Of a stretch of 64,000 nucleotides of DNA, positions 30,718 to 40,149 are shown one piece after another; position 1 is the first letter of the stretch; the number at the start of each line of letters is the position of its first letter. The notes below the pieces were generated by a model. It was not told the DNA's origin, did not search any database, and worked only from the letters and a program-made list of their open reading frames with translations. This stretch comes from an uncultured Lachnospiraceae bacterium (GTDB lineage Bacteria > Bacillota > Clostridia > Lachnospirales > Lachnospiraceae): contig CACYNO010000002.1 in the NCBI GenBank assembly GCA_902775895.1, positions 62,001 to 126,000 of the forward strand, given 5' to 3'. The position numbers were made by a program, and so were the translations under genes.

Positions 30718-30960
30718 ATGACTCAGGTAAATATGCTGGAAGCAAAGACCGAACTTTCCAGGTTGATCAGACTTCTTGAGACAAAACAGGAAGATATCGT
30801 CTTAATAGCAAGGAACGGAGAGCCGGTTGCACAGATAACTCTCTACAACAGAGTTCCGGAGAAAAAAAGACTCGGCATAGCCAAAGCCAAATTTAAGATT
30901 CCGAAAGATTTTGATTCATGGGACGGGGAAGTAGAAGAAATGTTTGGAGAATTATCATGA
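30718..30960 (+). CDS. Phd/YefM-type antitoxin (VapB-like partner)
   Basis: An 80-residue antitoxin. The N-terminal part (MTQVNMLEAKTELSRLIRLL, then EDIVLIARNGEPVAQI) is the Phd/YefM DNA-binding fold usually paired with PIN toxins. ATG 30718 follows AGGAGG; an ATG 36 bases upstream lacks a site. The C-terminal tail is acidic. It overlaps the toxin start by four bases (ATGA). Confidence 0.9.
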   Translation: MTQVNMLEAKTELSRLIRLLETKQEDIVLIARNGEPVAQITLYNRVPEKKRLGIAKAKFKIPKDFDSWDGEVEEMFGELS

Positions 30961-31361
30961 ATATATTACTTGATACCCATGTTGTTTTATGGGCTCTTAC
31001 CAACGATCCGGGACTTTCACAAAGGGCAAAAGATTTAATATCCGATCCTGATAACGAGATTTTCTACAGCATAATATCCATGTGGGAAGTGCAGATAAAG
31101 CATATGCTGCACCCGGAGCAATTCACATTATGCGGGAAAGATTTTAATGATTACTGCCTTCGCTCCGGATATTCCTTGCTTTCATTAAAACCGGATCACA
31201 TCACCGGACTGGCCGGTCTGAAGACAATTAATGATGAACCTGTGCACAAAGATCCATTTGACCGGATAATGATCTGTCAGGCCATTTCCGAGAATATGAT
31301 ATTCCTGACGCATGATTCCCTTTTAAAAAAGTATGAGGAGCCGTGTGTTTTTAATATCTGA
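30957..31361 (+). CDS. PIN-domain ribonuclease toxin (VapC-like)
   Basis: A 134-residue PIN-domain protein. The acidic metal-binding residues appear in LLDTHVVLWAL, in the SMWEVQ helix and in KDPFDRIMICQA, as in VapC-type endoribonucleases that cut tRNA or rRNA. Coupled to the antitoxin upstream. Fumarase follows only 40 bases later. Confidence 0.9.
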   Translation: MNILLDTHVVLWALTNDPGLSQRAKDLISDPDNEIFYSIISMWEVQIKHMLHPEQFTLCGKDFNDYCLRSGYSLLSLKPDHITGLAGLKTINDEPVHKDPFDRIMICQAISENMIFLTHDSLLKKYEEPCVFNI

Positions 31362-31400
31362 ACTATGGGGACCGGAGTGTCAGTTGATTGGAAGATACTT

Positions 31401-32249
31401 ATGCGTGAGATAGATGTAAAAATAATTACCGAAAACATAAAAGAAATGTGCATTTCCGTAAATCACAGGCTCTCGGATGATATGGAAGAAGCCATGCGCG
31501 GCGCAGCAAAAAAAGAAAGCTGCGGGAGAGGCAGGGAAGTGCTGGATATTCTCTGTAAGAATCTGGAGGTTGCGGGGCAGGAGCAGATCCCAATATGTCA
31601 GGATACGGGGATGGCGGTTGTGTTTCTTGAGACAGGCCAGGATGTGCACCTTACCGGAGGGGATCTTACGGAAGCCGTAAATGAAGGGGTAAGACAGGGA
31701 TACGAGGAAGGGTATCTCAGGAAATCGGTGGTTTCAGACCCGGTGATCAGAGACAATACCGGGGATAATACTCCGGCGGTCATCCACACGGAGATTGTTC
31801 CCGGAGACAGGGTAAAGATCACCCTTGCACCCAAGGGATTCGGCAGTGAAAATATGAGCCGCATTCATATGCTAAAGCCCGCCGACGGGATCGAAGGGAT
31901 AAAAGAAGCGGTACTGCGAACGGTAAAAGAAGCGGGACCCAATGCCTGTCCGCCCTTTGTTGTGGGAGTGGGAATAGGCGGAGATTTTGAAAAATGCGCT
32001 ATTCTGGCAAAGAAGGCTTTGTTGAGAAAAGTCGGAGAAAAGAATGCGGACAGGCCTGAATATGTGGGAGCCCTTGAAAGGGAACTCCTGGAGGAGATTA
32101 ATAAAACGGGGATAGGGCCCGCGGGACTCGGTGGAGATACCACAGCACTTGGAGTAAATATCGAGGTTTTCCCCACGCATATCGCAGGGCTTCCCGTAGC
32201 GGTAAGTATATGCTGTCACGTTAACCGGCATGAGACAAGAGTTTTATAG
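31401..32249 (+). CDS. class I fumarate hydratase, alpha subunit
   Basis: The iron-sulfur-bearing subunit of a two-subunit class I fumarase or closely related hydro-lyase (tartrate dehydratase is the main alternative). About 282 residues from ATG 31401. Family motifs include ICQDTGMAVVFL, SVVSDPVIRDNTGDNTPAV, PKGFGSENMSRIHML, the cysteine in PNACPPFVVGVGIGGDF, and the terminal SICCHVNRHE. The three [4Fe-4S] ligand cysteines are present. The longer frame from 31365 has no ribosome-binding site. The beta subunit follows. Confidence 0.9.
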   Translation: MREIDVKIITENIKEMCISVNHRLSDDMEEAMRGAAKKESCGRGREVLDILCKNLEVAGQEQIPICQDTGMAVVFLETGQDVHLTGGDLTEAVNEGVRQGYEEGYLRKSVVSDPVIRDNTGDNTPAVIHTEIVPGDRVKITLAPKGFGSENMSRIHMLKPADGIEGIKEAVLRTVKEAGPNACPPFVVGVGIGGDFEKCAILAKKALLRKVGEKNADRPEYVGALERELLEEINKTGIGPAGLGGDTTALGVNIEVFPTHIAGLPVAVSICCHVNRHETRVL

Positions 32250-32316
32250 AAAGTACGTTTTTTTAATCTCTACTGATAGTGTAGAAGAGTGCCATTGTTT
32301 GCAAACGGTGTTTATT

Positions 32317-32838
32317 ATGAAAAAAAGATTAGAAGTCCCTTTTGACAGGGAGGAATTGATAAAACTTAAAGCCGGAGACACGGTGGTTCTTTCCGGAACA
32401 CTTCTTGTGGCAAGGGATGCGGCGCACAAGAGGTTTTTCGAGGCGCTGCAAAAGGGGGAAGAGCTGCCGGTATCTCTTGATGGTGATACCATCTACTATA
32501 TGGGACCCACTCCCGCGCGACCGGGAAAGGTGACGGGGTCGGCCGGACCCACCACTGCCGGACGTATGGATAAGTATACTCCACGGCTTCTTGATATGGG
32601 GCTTTGTGCCATGATAGGAAAAGGCAGACGCAGCGAAGAGGTCTGTGAGGCGATGGTGCGAAACAAGGCCGTATATTTTGCAGCAGTGGGAGGCGCCGGG
32701 GCGTACCTTTCCAAATGCATTACTGCGTCTGAGGTTGTGGCATATGAGGACCTGGGACCGGAGGCGGTAAGAAGGCTTACGGTGGAGGATTTTCCCGTGA
32801 TCGTGGTGGCGGACGCTGCCGGAGGAAGGTTGTATTAA
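32317..32838 (+). CDS. class I fumarate hydratase, beta subunit
   Basis: A 173-residue subunit matching the C-terminal half of one-piece fumarases: LKAGDTVVLSGTLLVARDAA, MGPTPARPGKVTGSAGPTTA and the catalytic-region segment FAAVGGAGAYLSKCI. ATG 32317 (MKKRLEVPFD) fits the family start but has no clear ribosome-binding site. A frame from 32230 would overlap the alpha gene and add 29 unlikely residues. A small hairpin (TCTACT and AGTGTAGA) lies between the subunits. Confidence 0.9.
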   Translation: MKKRLEVPFDREELIKLKAGDTVVLSGTLLVARDAAHKRFFEALQKGEELPVSLDGDTIYYMGPTPARPGKVTGSAGPTTAGRMDKYTPRLLDMGLCAMIGKGRRSEEVCEAMVRNKAVYFAAVGGAGAYLSKCITASEVVAYEDLGPEAVRRLTVEDFPVIVVADAAGGRLY

Positions 32839-32884
32839 TTTGACTTACAGACAATAAGTGATATAAGCACGAAAGGAGGCTGAT

Positions 32885-33796
32885 ATGGACGAATATAACG
32901 AGAACATACCAAAAGAAGAAACCATCACCGACGAAGCCGGTGAAGAGGTGGTTTTAAACGGTGTATCGGAAGAAGCCGTGATAGGTGAGGTGGAAGGGGC
33001 GGATGAGCCTTTTGATGACAGGGATGAAGATGAAGAGGCAGACGAAAAAGAGAAGCTCCACTGTGCCGTATGTGACAAAGAGATCAACTTTTTCACCAAG
33101 AAAAAAGTGACCCGGGGGCTTTACATCTGCGGAGACTGTGAGGAAAAGTCTGCCGTTCACAGATACAAAAAAGAGATGAGAAAGCTGTCTCCCGAAGAAG
33201 CCCTGAGAGTGGTCATAAATAAGATAACTAAGGCGGAGAATTTCCGGATCACCAAATCCATTGACGGATATCTTCTCATGGATAAGCCTAAGGAGTTGTG
33301 GACGGTTCCCTACGCCGCAACGGCGATCAAGAGGATACCGCGTATAGACCCTGCTATGATATTTTCATATGATGCCATAAAAAGCTATGAACTTATCGAA
33401 AACGGAAACTGCATGGCAAAGGGAGGTGTGGGGATGCCGCCCATCGGCGGATTGCTTTTCGGTGAGGACGGTGCGGGATTTTCCGCAAACAGTGAGGATA
33501 AGGACATCTGCGAACAACTTCAGATAATGATAAACCTTCAAAACGTCTCCGTACCCAGGGTTTTTATAAACCTCATCTTTAAAGATATCGATAAAGAAAA
33601 AAAGGCCTATGGGGCAGCGGTACTGACCGCACAAAAGATCCTTTCGGCACTTGAGAACATCACCCGTAACAAGGAGGGAAACTACATTGTAAACTCTCCT
33701 GCGGATGAGATAAAGAAATATAAGGAACTTCTGGATATGGGGGCGATAACGCCGGAAGAATACGAAGAGAAAAAGAAGAAGCTGCTTAATTTGTAA
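32885..33796 (+). CDS. DUF4428-like zinc-ribbon protein with C-terminal SHOCT-like motif
   Basis: A 303-residue soluble protein. The first 55 residues are acidic and low-complexity. The next part has a four-cysteine zinc ribbon (CAVCDKEINFF and ICGDCEEKS), as in DUF4428. A middle domain reads like a PH/GRAM-type fold (AMIFSYDAIKSYELIENG). The C-terminus KYKELLDMGAITPEEYEEKK is a SHOCT-like helix pair. The function is unknown. AAAGGAGGC lies upstream of the ATG, and a perfect hairpin follows the stop. Confidence 0.75.
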   Translation: MDEYNENIPKEETITDEAGEEVVLNGVSEEAVIGEVEGADEPFDDRDEDEEADEKEKLHCAVCDKEINFFTKKKVTRGLYICGDCEEKSAVHRYKKEMRKLSPEEALRVVINKITKAENFRITKSIDGYLLMDKPKELWTVPYAATAIKRIPRIDPAMIFSYDAIKSYELIENGNCMAKGGVGMPPIGGLLFGEDGAGFSANSEDKDICEQLQIMINLQNVSVPRVFINLIFKDIDKEKKAYGAAVLTAQKILSALENITRNKEGNYIVNSPADEIKKYKELLDMGAITPEEYEEKKKKLLNL

Positions 33797-33808
33797 GATC
33801 CGGTAAGG

Positions 33809-33846
33809 GAAGGGGTGCGCTGATTTGGAAGATCAGCGCACCCCTT
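33809..33846. terminator. strong GC-rich hairpin between convergent genes
   Basis: AAGGGGTGCGCTGAT and ATCAGCGCACCCCTT are perfect 15-base arms with a short loop. There is no long T-run, so it may act as a weak bidirectional terminator. The text GATCAGCGCACCC recurs beside MITE copy C at about 41186, so it may be a related repeat end. Confidence 0.6.
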
Positions 33847-33872
33847 ATCTTAATATTGACGTGACAAACAAG

Positions 33873-34622
33873 TTACCTGCACTTTTTCGCGTTTATCATA
33901 AACATAGGAGCATATCCGTATAATTTCTTATCTTCATCGCTCCAGAGATATTTCCATGCATCCATATCTATATCCACATCCATCTTGATCCTGTCAAGAA
34001 CTCTGTAATCCCAATCCGGCCTTTCGACATTTCCCAGCATGGAACGTACATCCAGTTCCTGAGCCAACTGGTGGTCTCCCCAGAAATAAAGAGTATCATG
34101 TGTGGGAAGATTATTGTTTTTCCTGAATTCCTTTTTCTTTTCCATGGCGTCTCTTTTTCTGTATTCCATGCACCATGAACTTTCAAAGATCACTATCCGT
34201 CCGCCCGGCTTTAAGACGCGGACCCATTCCTTATATGCCTCTCCCGGATTGTACATGGTCCAAAGGGAGTTCCTGGAGACTACCATATCAAATGACTTGT
34301 CCGGGAAATCAAGCTTATGACAATCCATATTTATAAAATCAACGGACGCACCAAAATCTTTGGCATTTTTTCTTGCTTCTTCCAGCATTTCATCACATTC
34401 ATCCGCACCGATGACCTTCCTTTTTTCACCGGATAAGATGATGCTCATAAATCCCGGTCCGCAGCAGGTATCCAGGATCTTGATCCCGGGTTTCAGACCG
34501 ATCTTATCGTCTATATACTTCTTCCAGTTTTCTCGGTAATTCTTAAGCTCGTCTCTCACGCTTTCAGAGCATTTTTTAGCGGAGGAGATCCATCTTTTTT
34601 GTATAAGTTTCTTAAGTTCCAT
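33873..34622 (-). CDS. class I SAM-dependent methyltransferase (transporter-linked family, copy 1)
   Basis: A 249-residue methyltransferase. SAM motif I is ILDTCCGPGFMSIIL, followed by the acidic residue region VIGADECDEMLEEARKN. The subfamily motif SRNSLWTMYNPGEAYKEW and VLKPGGRIVIFESSWC matches the methyltransferases at 40150 and 58576. ATG 34622 follows AAGGAGAGAAGT. It is divergent from the ABC transporter operon at 34852, and the two promoters face each other across a palindrome. The substrate is unknown. Linkage suggests it acts on a compound moved by the transporter, such as a metal chelator or small peptide. Confidence 0.85.
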   Translation of the reverse strand: MELKKLIQKRWISSAKKCSESVRDELKNYRENWKKYIDDKIGLKPGIKILDTCCGPGFMSIILSGEKRKVIGADECDEMLEEARKNAKDFGASVDFINMDCHKLDFPDKSFDMVVSRNSLWTMYNPGEAYKEWVRVLKPGGRIVIFESSWCMEYRKRDAMEKKKEFRKNNNLPTHDTLYFWGDHQLAQELDVRSMLGNVERPDWDYRVLDRIKMDVDIDMDAWKYLWSDEDKKLYGYAPMFMINAKKCR

Positions 34623-34668
34623 ACTTCTCTCCTTATAGATCAATAGTTGTTTTTTTATTATATGGAAA

Positions 34669-34698
34669 ATTCTAATTTGGCGCTATTTATTTTTTCAA
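34669..34698 (-). promoter_or_regulatory. promoter of methyltransferase 1 with a G-tract motif at the -35 box
   Basis: On the minus strand TTGAAA (34698-34693) and TAGAAT (34674-34669) are 18 bases apart. The -35 box overlaps the end of AATCCCAGGGTGGGGGTTGA (34695-34714), one arm of the divergent palindrome. Confidence 0.6.
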
Positions 34699-34770
34699 CC
34701 CCCACCCTGGGATTTTTTGGCGTTAAAAATTATTTTATTGATGATCTTTTTGGCAAAAATGAAACTAAAA

Positions 34771-34817
34771 ATATCCCTGGGGTGGGGTTACTAAAAATTT
34801 TTTACGTTAAATATAAT
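34771..34817 (+). promoter_or_regulatory. promoter of transporter operon 1 with a G-tract motif at the -35 box
   Basis: ATATCCCTGGGGTGGGGTTA (34771-34790) runs directly into TTACTA (34788-34793), followed 18 bases later by TATAAT (34812-34817). It forms an inverted repeat with 34695-34714 across a loop of about 55 bases. Confidence 0.6.
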
Positions 34818-34851
34818 CGAATAAAAGAATTCAAGAAAAGGTATGTAGATC

Positions 34852-35787
34852 ATGTCTAAAAAAAGATTTGTTATCAAGCGTATTTTACAGATAATCCCCA
34901 TGCTGTTCATTGCGTCCATCCTGGCATTCGGATTGTCCCATGCCTCAAGAGGGGAGGTTGCAAACTCTGTTATAAGAAGCCGGGGGATGCAGCCCACACC
35001 CGAGACCATAGAAGCGGTAAGAGAGGAGCTGGGATTGGACAAGCCCGTACATATCCAGTATTTTTCGTGGCTTAAGGATGCGGTCAGGCTGGATTTCGGG
35101 AATTCCTTTTTGACCGATGAACCGGTGATGGAGGAGATAGCCCAGCGTTTCCCGAATACGCTGTTGCTTGCGGTGGTAACCACTGCGTTTTCCATTATAT
35201 TCGGCATATTCTTTGCAATCCTGTCCGTAAAGTATAAGGGGAGGCCCCCGGATCACATCATCCGGGTGGTATCGACGGCAGGAGCATCGATACCGGACTT
35301 TGTCCTGGCTTTTTTGTTCCTGTTTATTTTTGCGATAAATTTAAAGTTCTTTCCCGTTATATCGGGGAGCCTGCCGCAAAATGTCATCCTGCCGGCACTC
35401 ACATTAAGTATCCCGCTCAGTGCGATCTATACGCGTCTGATAAGGAATGACCTTATAGATATCATGGATAGTGATTATATAAAGACGGCGCGGGCAAAAG
35501 GTCTTTCCGAAAATCAGGCTATGATCAGGCACGGGCTTAAAAACGCGGTGCTGCCCAGTGTGACGCTTATCGGAAGCAATCTGGGATTCCTGCTTGCGGG
35601 AAGTTTTACGATCGAAAGCATTTTTTCCTGGAACGGTATCGGCAAATTCGTGTTCGACAGCGTGAAGGCTAAGGATTTACCGGTTATACAGGCATTCATA
35701 ATCATTGTCTCCGCCACATTTATTTTGTTAAATCTGATCATAGATATCATCTACATTTATCTGGATCCGAAAATAAAGTTAACGTAA
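34852..35787 (+). CDS. nickel/peptide-type ABC transporter permease (NikB/DppB-like), system 1
   Basis: A 311-residue membrane permease with six predicted helices. The first helix IIPMLFIASILAFGLSH is followed by a long outer loop, as in DppB/NikB/OppB. The cytoplasmic coupling motif DYIKTARAKGLSENQAMIRHGLKN (residues around 205) docks on the ATPase. It is the first gene of an operon permease-permease-ATPase-ATPase-binding protein-methyltransferase. The family imports dipeptides, oligopeptides, nickel or metal chelates; sequence does not separate these. Confidence 0.92.
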   Translation: MSKKRFVIKRILQIIPMLFIASILAFGLSHASRGEVANSVIRSRGMQPTPETIEAVREELGLDKPVHIQYFSWLKDAVRLDFGNSFLTDEPVMEEIAQRFPNTLLLAVVTTAFSIIFGIFFAILSVKYKGRPPDHIIRVVSTAGASIPDFVLAFLFLFIFAINLKFFPVISGSLPQNVILPALTLSIPLSAIYTRLIRNDLIDIMDSDYIKTARAKGLSENQAMIRHGLKNAVLPSVTLIGSNLGFLLAGSFTIESIFSWNGIGKFVFDSVKAKDLPVIQAFIIIVSATFILLNLIIDIIYIYLDPKIKLT

Positions 35788-35802
35788 ACAGAGGTATTTA
35801 CA

Positions 35803-36738
35803 GTGTTTAGAAAACAGGTTTTAACAGACAAAAATATAGAGGATATGAAGAACAATGCTTTAGACTCGCGAAGCAGCTTCTTAAAAAGAACCATCCACAA
35901 TCTAAAGTCAAATAAACCGGCTCTGATCGGAGGGATGGTTTTACTGGCTCTCATAGTGATCGGATTTGCGGCTCCGTTGCTTGCTCCGCATGATCCCCTT
36001 GAGGTTGAGACATCCAACCGCCTTTTATCTCCGTCTTTGCAATATCCTCTCGGGACGGATCACATGGGGCGTTGTATCTTGTCCAGATTGATGTATGCCA
36101 CGAGAACTTCTCTTATTACGGCTCTTATCATCCTGGCCGGTAATTTGGCGATCGGAATACCCTTGGGACTTATAGCAGGATATGTGGGAGGTAAGATAGA
36201 CAACCTGATCATGCGTGTGGCCGACATAGCTTTGACTTTTCCGTCAAGTCTGATACTGCTTGCCGTTATAGGAATATTCGGGACAAATGTTATTTACATG
36301 ATCCTTGTGCTGACATTTTTATGGTGGGCACCTTACGCAAGGATATTACGAAGTCTGGTCATTAAGTTAAAAGAACAGGATTTTGTAATGGCCGCAGAGG
36401 CTGCCGGTAGGTCAAAGACTTATATAGCCTTTAAACATATAGGTCTTTGCTCTATATCTCCGGTCATAGTGCTTGCAACATTAAAGATCTCATCCATCAT
36501 CATGCACGTTGCATCTTATTCATTTATCGGGATCGGAACCCAGGCACCTAATGCTGATTGGGGTGTAATGCTCAGCGAAAGCAGGGAATTTATATTTACC
36601 AGGCCGATACTCATTGCCTGGCCTGCGATCGTTATCGTCATCGTTGTGCTGTGCCTGAACATATTCGGAGAAGGTCTGAAAGATGCATTGCTACCCAATA
36701 CCAGAATGAACGCAAATTCAAGCTACAAAGGAGACTAA
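35803..36738 (+). CDS. nickel/peptide-type ABC transporter permease (NikC/DppC-like), system 1
   Basis: A 311-residue second permease with a GTG start after GAGG. It has the N-terminal OppC-type segment, the conserved LAPHDPLEVETSNRL and YPLGTDHMGRCILSRLMYA region, and the coupling motif near AAEAAGRSKTYIAFKHIGL. It would pair with the preceding permease to form the membrane channel. Only 15 bases separate the genes, and the stop is followed at once by the first ATPase. Confidence 0.92.
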   Translation: MFRKQVLTDKNIEDMKNNALDSRSSFLKRTIHNLKSNKPALIGGMVLLALIVIGFAAPLLAPHDPLEVETSNRLLSPSLQYPLGTDHMGRCILSRLMYATRTSLITALIILAGNLAIGIPLGLIAGYVGGKIDNLIMRVADIALTFPSSLILLAVIGIFGTNVIYMILVLTFLWWAPYARILRSLVIKLKEQDFVMAAEAAGRSKTYIAFKHIGLCSISPVIVLATLKISSIIMHVASYSFIGIGTQAPNADWGVMLSESREFIFTRPILIAWPAIVIVIVVLCLNIFGEGLKDALLPNTRMNANSSYKGD

Positions 36739-36739
36739 G

Positions 36740-37531
36740 ATGAACAGCCCTGAATTGTTATCGGTAAAAGATCTGAAAACTTACTTTTTTACCGAAAAAA
36801 AATCCCCTCCGGTAAAAGCGGTGGACGGTATAAGTCTGGAGGTAAAAGCCGGAAGCATTACTACCATTGTGGGAGAAAGCGGAAGCGGTAAATCCATTAC
36901 TTCCCTTTCGATACTGGGTCTTGTCAGCAATCCGGGAAGGATAGTATCAGGCGAGATCATACTTAACGGAAAGGCTCTTCACAAACTTAATGACCGTCAG
37001 ATGCGAAAGATACGCGGAAAAGAGATATCGATGATATTTCAGGATCCTGCGAGTGCGCTGAACCCGATAGTAAAGATAAAAAAGCAGCTCTTAGAGGCGA
37101 TATTTATTCATGACAAAAAAAAGAAAAAAAACGAAGCCCTGGATGAGTGCAGGGTGATGATCGAAAGCGTGGGTCTGGATAATCCCGACAGGATTTTGGA
37201 AAGTTATCCCTTTGAGCTTAGCGGAGGAATGTGTCAGAGAGTGATGATAGCAATGGCGCTGTTGTGCAAGCCACAGCTTTTGATAGCGGACGAGCCCACA
37301 TCTTCCCTGGATCTGACTATTCAGGCGTCGGTTCTGGACCTGTTGATGAAGCTTAAAAATGAAGGCATGTCTATCTTATTAATTACCCATGATCTTGGAG
37401 TGGTGGCGCAGATGTCGGACTACGTCTATGTGATGAAGCACGGAAAGATCGTGGAAAACGGTGATGTATACAAGGTTTTTGAAGACCCGCAGCATGAATA
37501 CACTAAGGCGCTGCTGACGAGTAACAGGTGA
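36740..37531 (+). CDS. ABC transporter ATPase (NikD/DppD-like), system 1
   Basis: A 263-residue ATPase with Walker [12 protein letters not shown]-loop IFQDPASALNP, signature LSGGMCQRV, Walker B LLIADEPTSSLD and H-loop ITHDLG. The C-terminus ends right after EYTKALLTSNR, so the cysteine-rich oligopeptide-type tail is absent. That is shorter than DppD and like NikD. An AAGGAGAC site precedes the ATG. Confidence 0.92.
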   Translation: MNSPELLSVKDLKTYFFTEKKSPPVKAVDGISLEVKAGSITTIVGESGSGKSITSLSILGLVSNPGRIVSGEIILNGKALHKLNDRQMRKIRGKEISMIFQDPASALNPIVKIKKQLLEAIFIHDKKKKKNEALDECRVMIESVGLDNPDRILESYPFELSGGMCQRVMIAMALLCKPQLLIADEPTSSLDLTIQASVLDLLMKLKNEGMSILLITHDLGVVAQMSDYVYVMKHGKIVENGDVYKVFEDPQHEYTKALLTSNR

Positions 37532-37536
37532 TCGAT

Positions 37537-38475
37537 ATGGATATATTAACTATAAACAATCTGTCAAAGTGTTTTGATATGAAAGCAAAAAAAAGGATAT
37601 ATGCGGTTAAAGACATTGATCTGCATATCAAAGAGGGAGAGGCCCTGGGGCTGGTGGGGGAATCCGGCTGCGGAAAAAGCACCCTTGCAAAGCTGATATT
37701 GCAGCTGGAGCGGCCAACGGAAGGGGAGGTCATTTACAAAGATGAAGATCTGGTGAAAAAGAAATTCCGCCAGATGCAGGAGATACGAAATGAACTTCAG
37801 ATGGTCTTTCAAAACAGCGCCAATATGTTCAATCCGTATTTTACGGTAAAGCAGATCATTATGGAGCCGATAAACGACAAGACGGTCTCTAAAGAGGAAA
37901 AAGAAAAGATGATCGTAGCCATGCTTGAAAAGCTGGGACTGGATGAAAGCTTTGTGAACCGTTACGGAAATGAACTGTCCGGAGGCCAGAGACAGCGTGT
38001 TGGTATTGCCAGGGCCCTGATATCACAACCACGGTTCGTGGTGTGTGATGAAGCGGTATCAAGTCTGGATTACATCATAAAAAAGCAGATACTGGATCTT
38101 TTGTTGTCACTAAAGGAGCAGATGGGGCTGACATATTTATTTATTTCCCATGATCTTTCTTCCGTAAAGAGGGTATGCGACAGGGTAGTGGTCATGTATC
38201 TGGGAAACATTGTGGAGATCCTTCCCAGGCTGGATGAGGATGCCAGACACCCGTATACAAAGGCGCTTCTTGCAGCGTCCCTGGACATAGATCCTCGCAA
38301 CAGGACAAAGCAGAAGGTCTTGTATAAGGAACACGGCGAAAAATCCATTCCTAAGGAAGGCTGTATTTTTCAATACAGATGTCTTTATGCAAACGATGAA
38401 TGCAGATCAAAAAGGCCCGAACTAAAAGGAGGTGATGGCGATCATTTAGTAGCGTGTCATTTATGTAGGGATTGA
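37537..38475 (+). CDS. ABC transporter ATPase (NikE/DppF-like), system 1
   Basis: The partner ATPase, about 312 residues: Walker A VGESGCGKST, signature LSGGQRQRV, Walker B FVVCDEAVSSLD, H-loop ISHDLS. Unlike the first ATPase it keeps a C-terminal oligopeptide-type extension with four cysteines (GCIFQYRCLYANDECRS and VACHLC), which in relatives can bind an iron-sulfur cluster. ATG 37537 follows AGGTG; a GTG at 37528 overlaps the preceding stop. Confidence 0.92.
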   Translation: MDILTINNLSKCFDMKAKKRIYAVKDIDLHIKEGEALGLVGESGCGKSTLAKLILQLERPTEGEVIYKDEDLVKKKFRQMQEIRNELQMVFQNSANMFNPYFTVKQIIMEPINDKTVSKEEKEKMIVAMLEKLGLDESFVNRYGNELSGGQRQRVGIARALISQPRFVVCDEAVSSLDYIIKKQILDLLLSLKEQMGLTYLFISHDLSSVKRVCDRVVVMYLGNIVEILPRLDEDARHPYTKALLAASLDIDPRNRTKQKVLYKEHGEKSIPKEGCIFQYRCLYANDECRSKRPELKGGDGDHLVACHLCRD

Positions 38476-38509
38476 TTACGAGAGAAAAAATGAAAGGAAA
38501 ATTTTATAA

Positions 38510-40132
38510 ATGAAAAAAAGATTTGCGATATTTACGGGAGCTTTACTTACTGCGATGAGTGTAGCAGGATGTGCCGGTGGCGGAGGTGGCGGTGAAGCAA
38601 CAACAGGAAGTAACGGAGGATCGGAAGGAGGCGCTGAAAAAGTAGTTACCGTGGCCATTTCTTCAGATGGTGCAATGGACAAGCTTGATGCGGCAACCTA
38701 TAACGGTCCACATCCTATCTATCTTATGATCTACGATGGTCTTACATGGGACGAGGGAACGACGGTGGCGCCTCTTCTGGCAGAAAGTTGGGATATTTCC
38801 GACGATGGAAAGGCGTATACGTTCAAACTTAAGGAAAACGTAAAATTTTCCGACGGAACGGACTTTGACGCAGAAGCAGTCGAGTTCAACATGAAACGAT
38901 GGGTAAACAACAAAGACCATGAATCCGTGACTGCGAGCATGGTGGAAAAAATGGAGGTAGTTGATAAAAATACTATCAAGATCACCTATAAAACGGCTTC
39001 AAACGCTATCCTCAAGGAACTGACTTATCCGAGACCGACGCGTATCTTAAGCCCCGCATCCATAACTATGGATACAGGTGATGACTTTGGTACATTTACA
39101 AAGCCTGTGGGAAGCGGACAGTGGATGCTGGATAGTTATAAAGAGAATCAGGAGTTTACACTGGTGCCAAATCCGGAGTACTGGGGTGAAAAGCCGAAGG
39201 TAGACAAGATCGTATTTAAGGTGATTCCCGACGGCGAAGCACGTACAATGGCGCTTCAGAGCGGAGAGGTTGATATCATAGGCGGAGACCTTATAGGAAA
39301 GCTCAGCACGGAAAGCTATAATACCCTAAAAAATGATAGCAGATTTAAGACATATGAGGTAAACTCTATAGTGTCATACTTCCTGGCATTTAATCAGGAC
39401 GTTGACTGGTTCAAGGATCTTAAAGTCCGCCAGGCGATCAATATGGCGATCAATAAAGAAGCCATGGTCAATGATCTGATGGGAGGTCTCGGAACACCGG
39501 CTAAGAGTGTGTTTGCTCCCGGCAGCCAGTATTATAATGACAGCGATATTTCAGGATATTCATATAACCTTGAAGAAGCTAAGAAACTGCTGAGTGAAGC
39601 AGGACTTACTGATTCTGATAACGATGGCATTCTGGAGAAGGACGGCAAGCCTTTTGAGATAAGCCTTCTTCTGACAGCGGATCAGGTACCTGAATGGAAG
39701 ACCATAGGAGAGTTTACACAGTCCGAATTATCAAAACTCGGAATCAAGGTTAACTTAAATACGGTTGATGATAATGCCTATGATGATATGCGTGATAAAC
39801 GAGAGTTTGATCTCTGCGTAAGGCGTACATCTTCAGATTCCTGGATGCCCCACGGTGTTATTCAGGATCTGTTCGGGGTCGAGAACCCCAAGATGCAGGC
39901 ATGGATCGATCCGGAACTTGTTTCTTTGGTTGAGAAGACCCTTGTGTCCCAGGGAGACGACATTCAGAAAAATTACAATAAAATATTTAATATGATCTAT
40001 GAGAATGCATATGCTGTACCTCTTTATATTCCGGTAACTACATATGCAACAAGCGAGAAGGTTACCACATTTAAGCCCATTGCAAATGCATATGCGGCGA
40101 TTGATTGGGGCTCATTGGAGATATCCGAATAA
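38510..40132 (+). CDS. substrate-binding lipoprotein (SBP family 5), system 1
   Basis: A 540-residue extracellular solute-binding protein of the family-5 (OppA/DppA/NikA) type. The lipoprotein signal has its lipobox at MSVAGC (Cys21), followed by a Gly/Ser/Glu linker. The family signature LAESWDISDDGKAYTFKLKE is near residue 90. A lipid-anchored protein on the outer face would deliver the ligand to the permeases. The ligand cannot be inferred, but the neighbouring methyltransferases make a metal-chelate or small organic ligand plausible. The operon also ends with a methyltransferase. Confidence 0.92.
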   Translation: MKKRFAIFTGALLTAMSVAGCAGGGGGGEATTGSNGGSEGGAEKVVTVAISSDGAMDKLDAATYNGPHPIYLMIYDGLTWDEGTTVAPLLAESWDISDDGKAYTFKLKENVKFSDGTDFDAEAVEFNMKRWVNNKDHESVTASMVEKMEVVDKNTIKITYKTASNAILKELTYPRPTRILSPASITMDTGDDFGTFTKPVGSGQWMLDSYKENQEFTLVPNPEYWGEKPKVDKIVFKVIPDGEARTMALQSGEVDIIGGDLIGKLSTESYNTLKNDSRFKTYEVNSIVSYFLAFNQDVDWFKDLKVRQAINMAINKEAMVNDLMGGLGTPAKSVFAPGSQYYNDSDISGYSYNLEEAKKLLSEAGLTDSDNDGILEKDGKPFEISLLLTADQVPEWKTIGEFTQSELSKLGIKVNLNTVDDNAYDDMRDKREFDLCVRRTSSDSWMPHGVIQDLFGVENPKMQAWIDPELVSLVEKTLVSQGDDIQKNYNKIFNMIYENAYAVPLYIPVTTYATSEKVTTFKPIANAYAAIDWGSLEISE

Positions 40133-40149
40133 TCGGAAGGAGAATATAA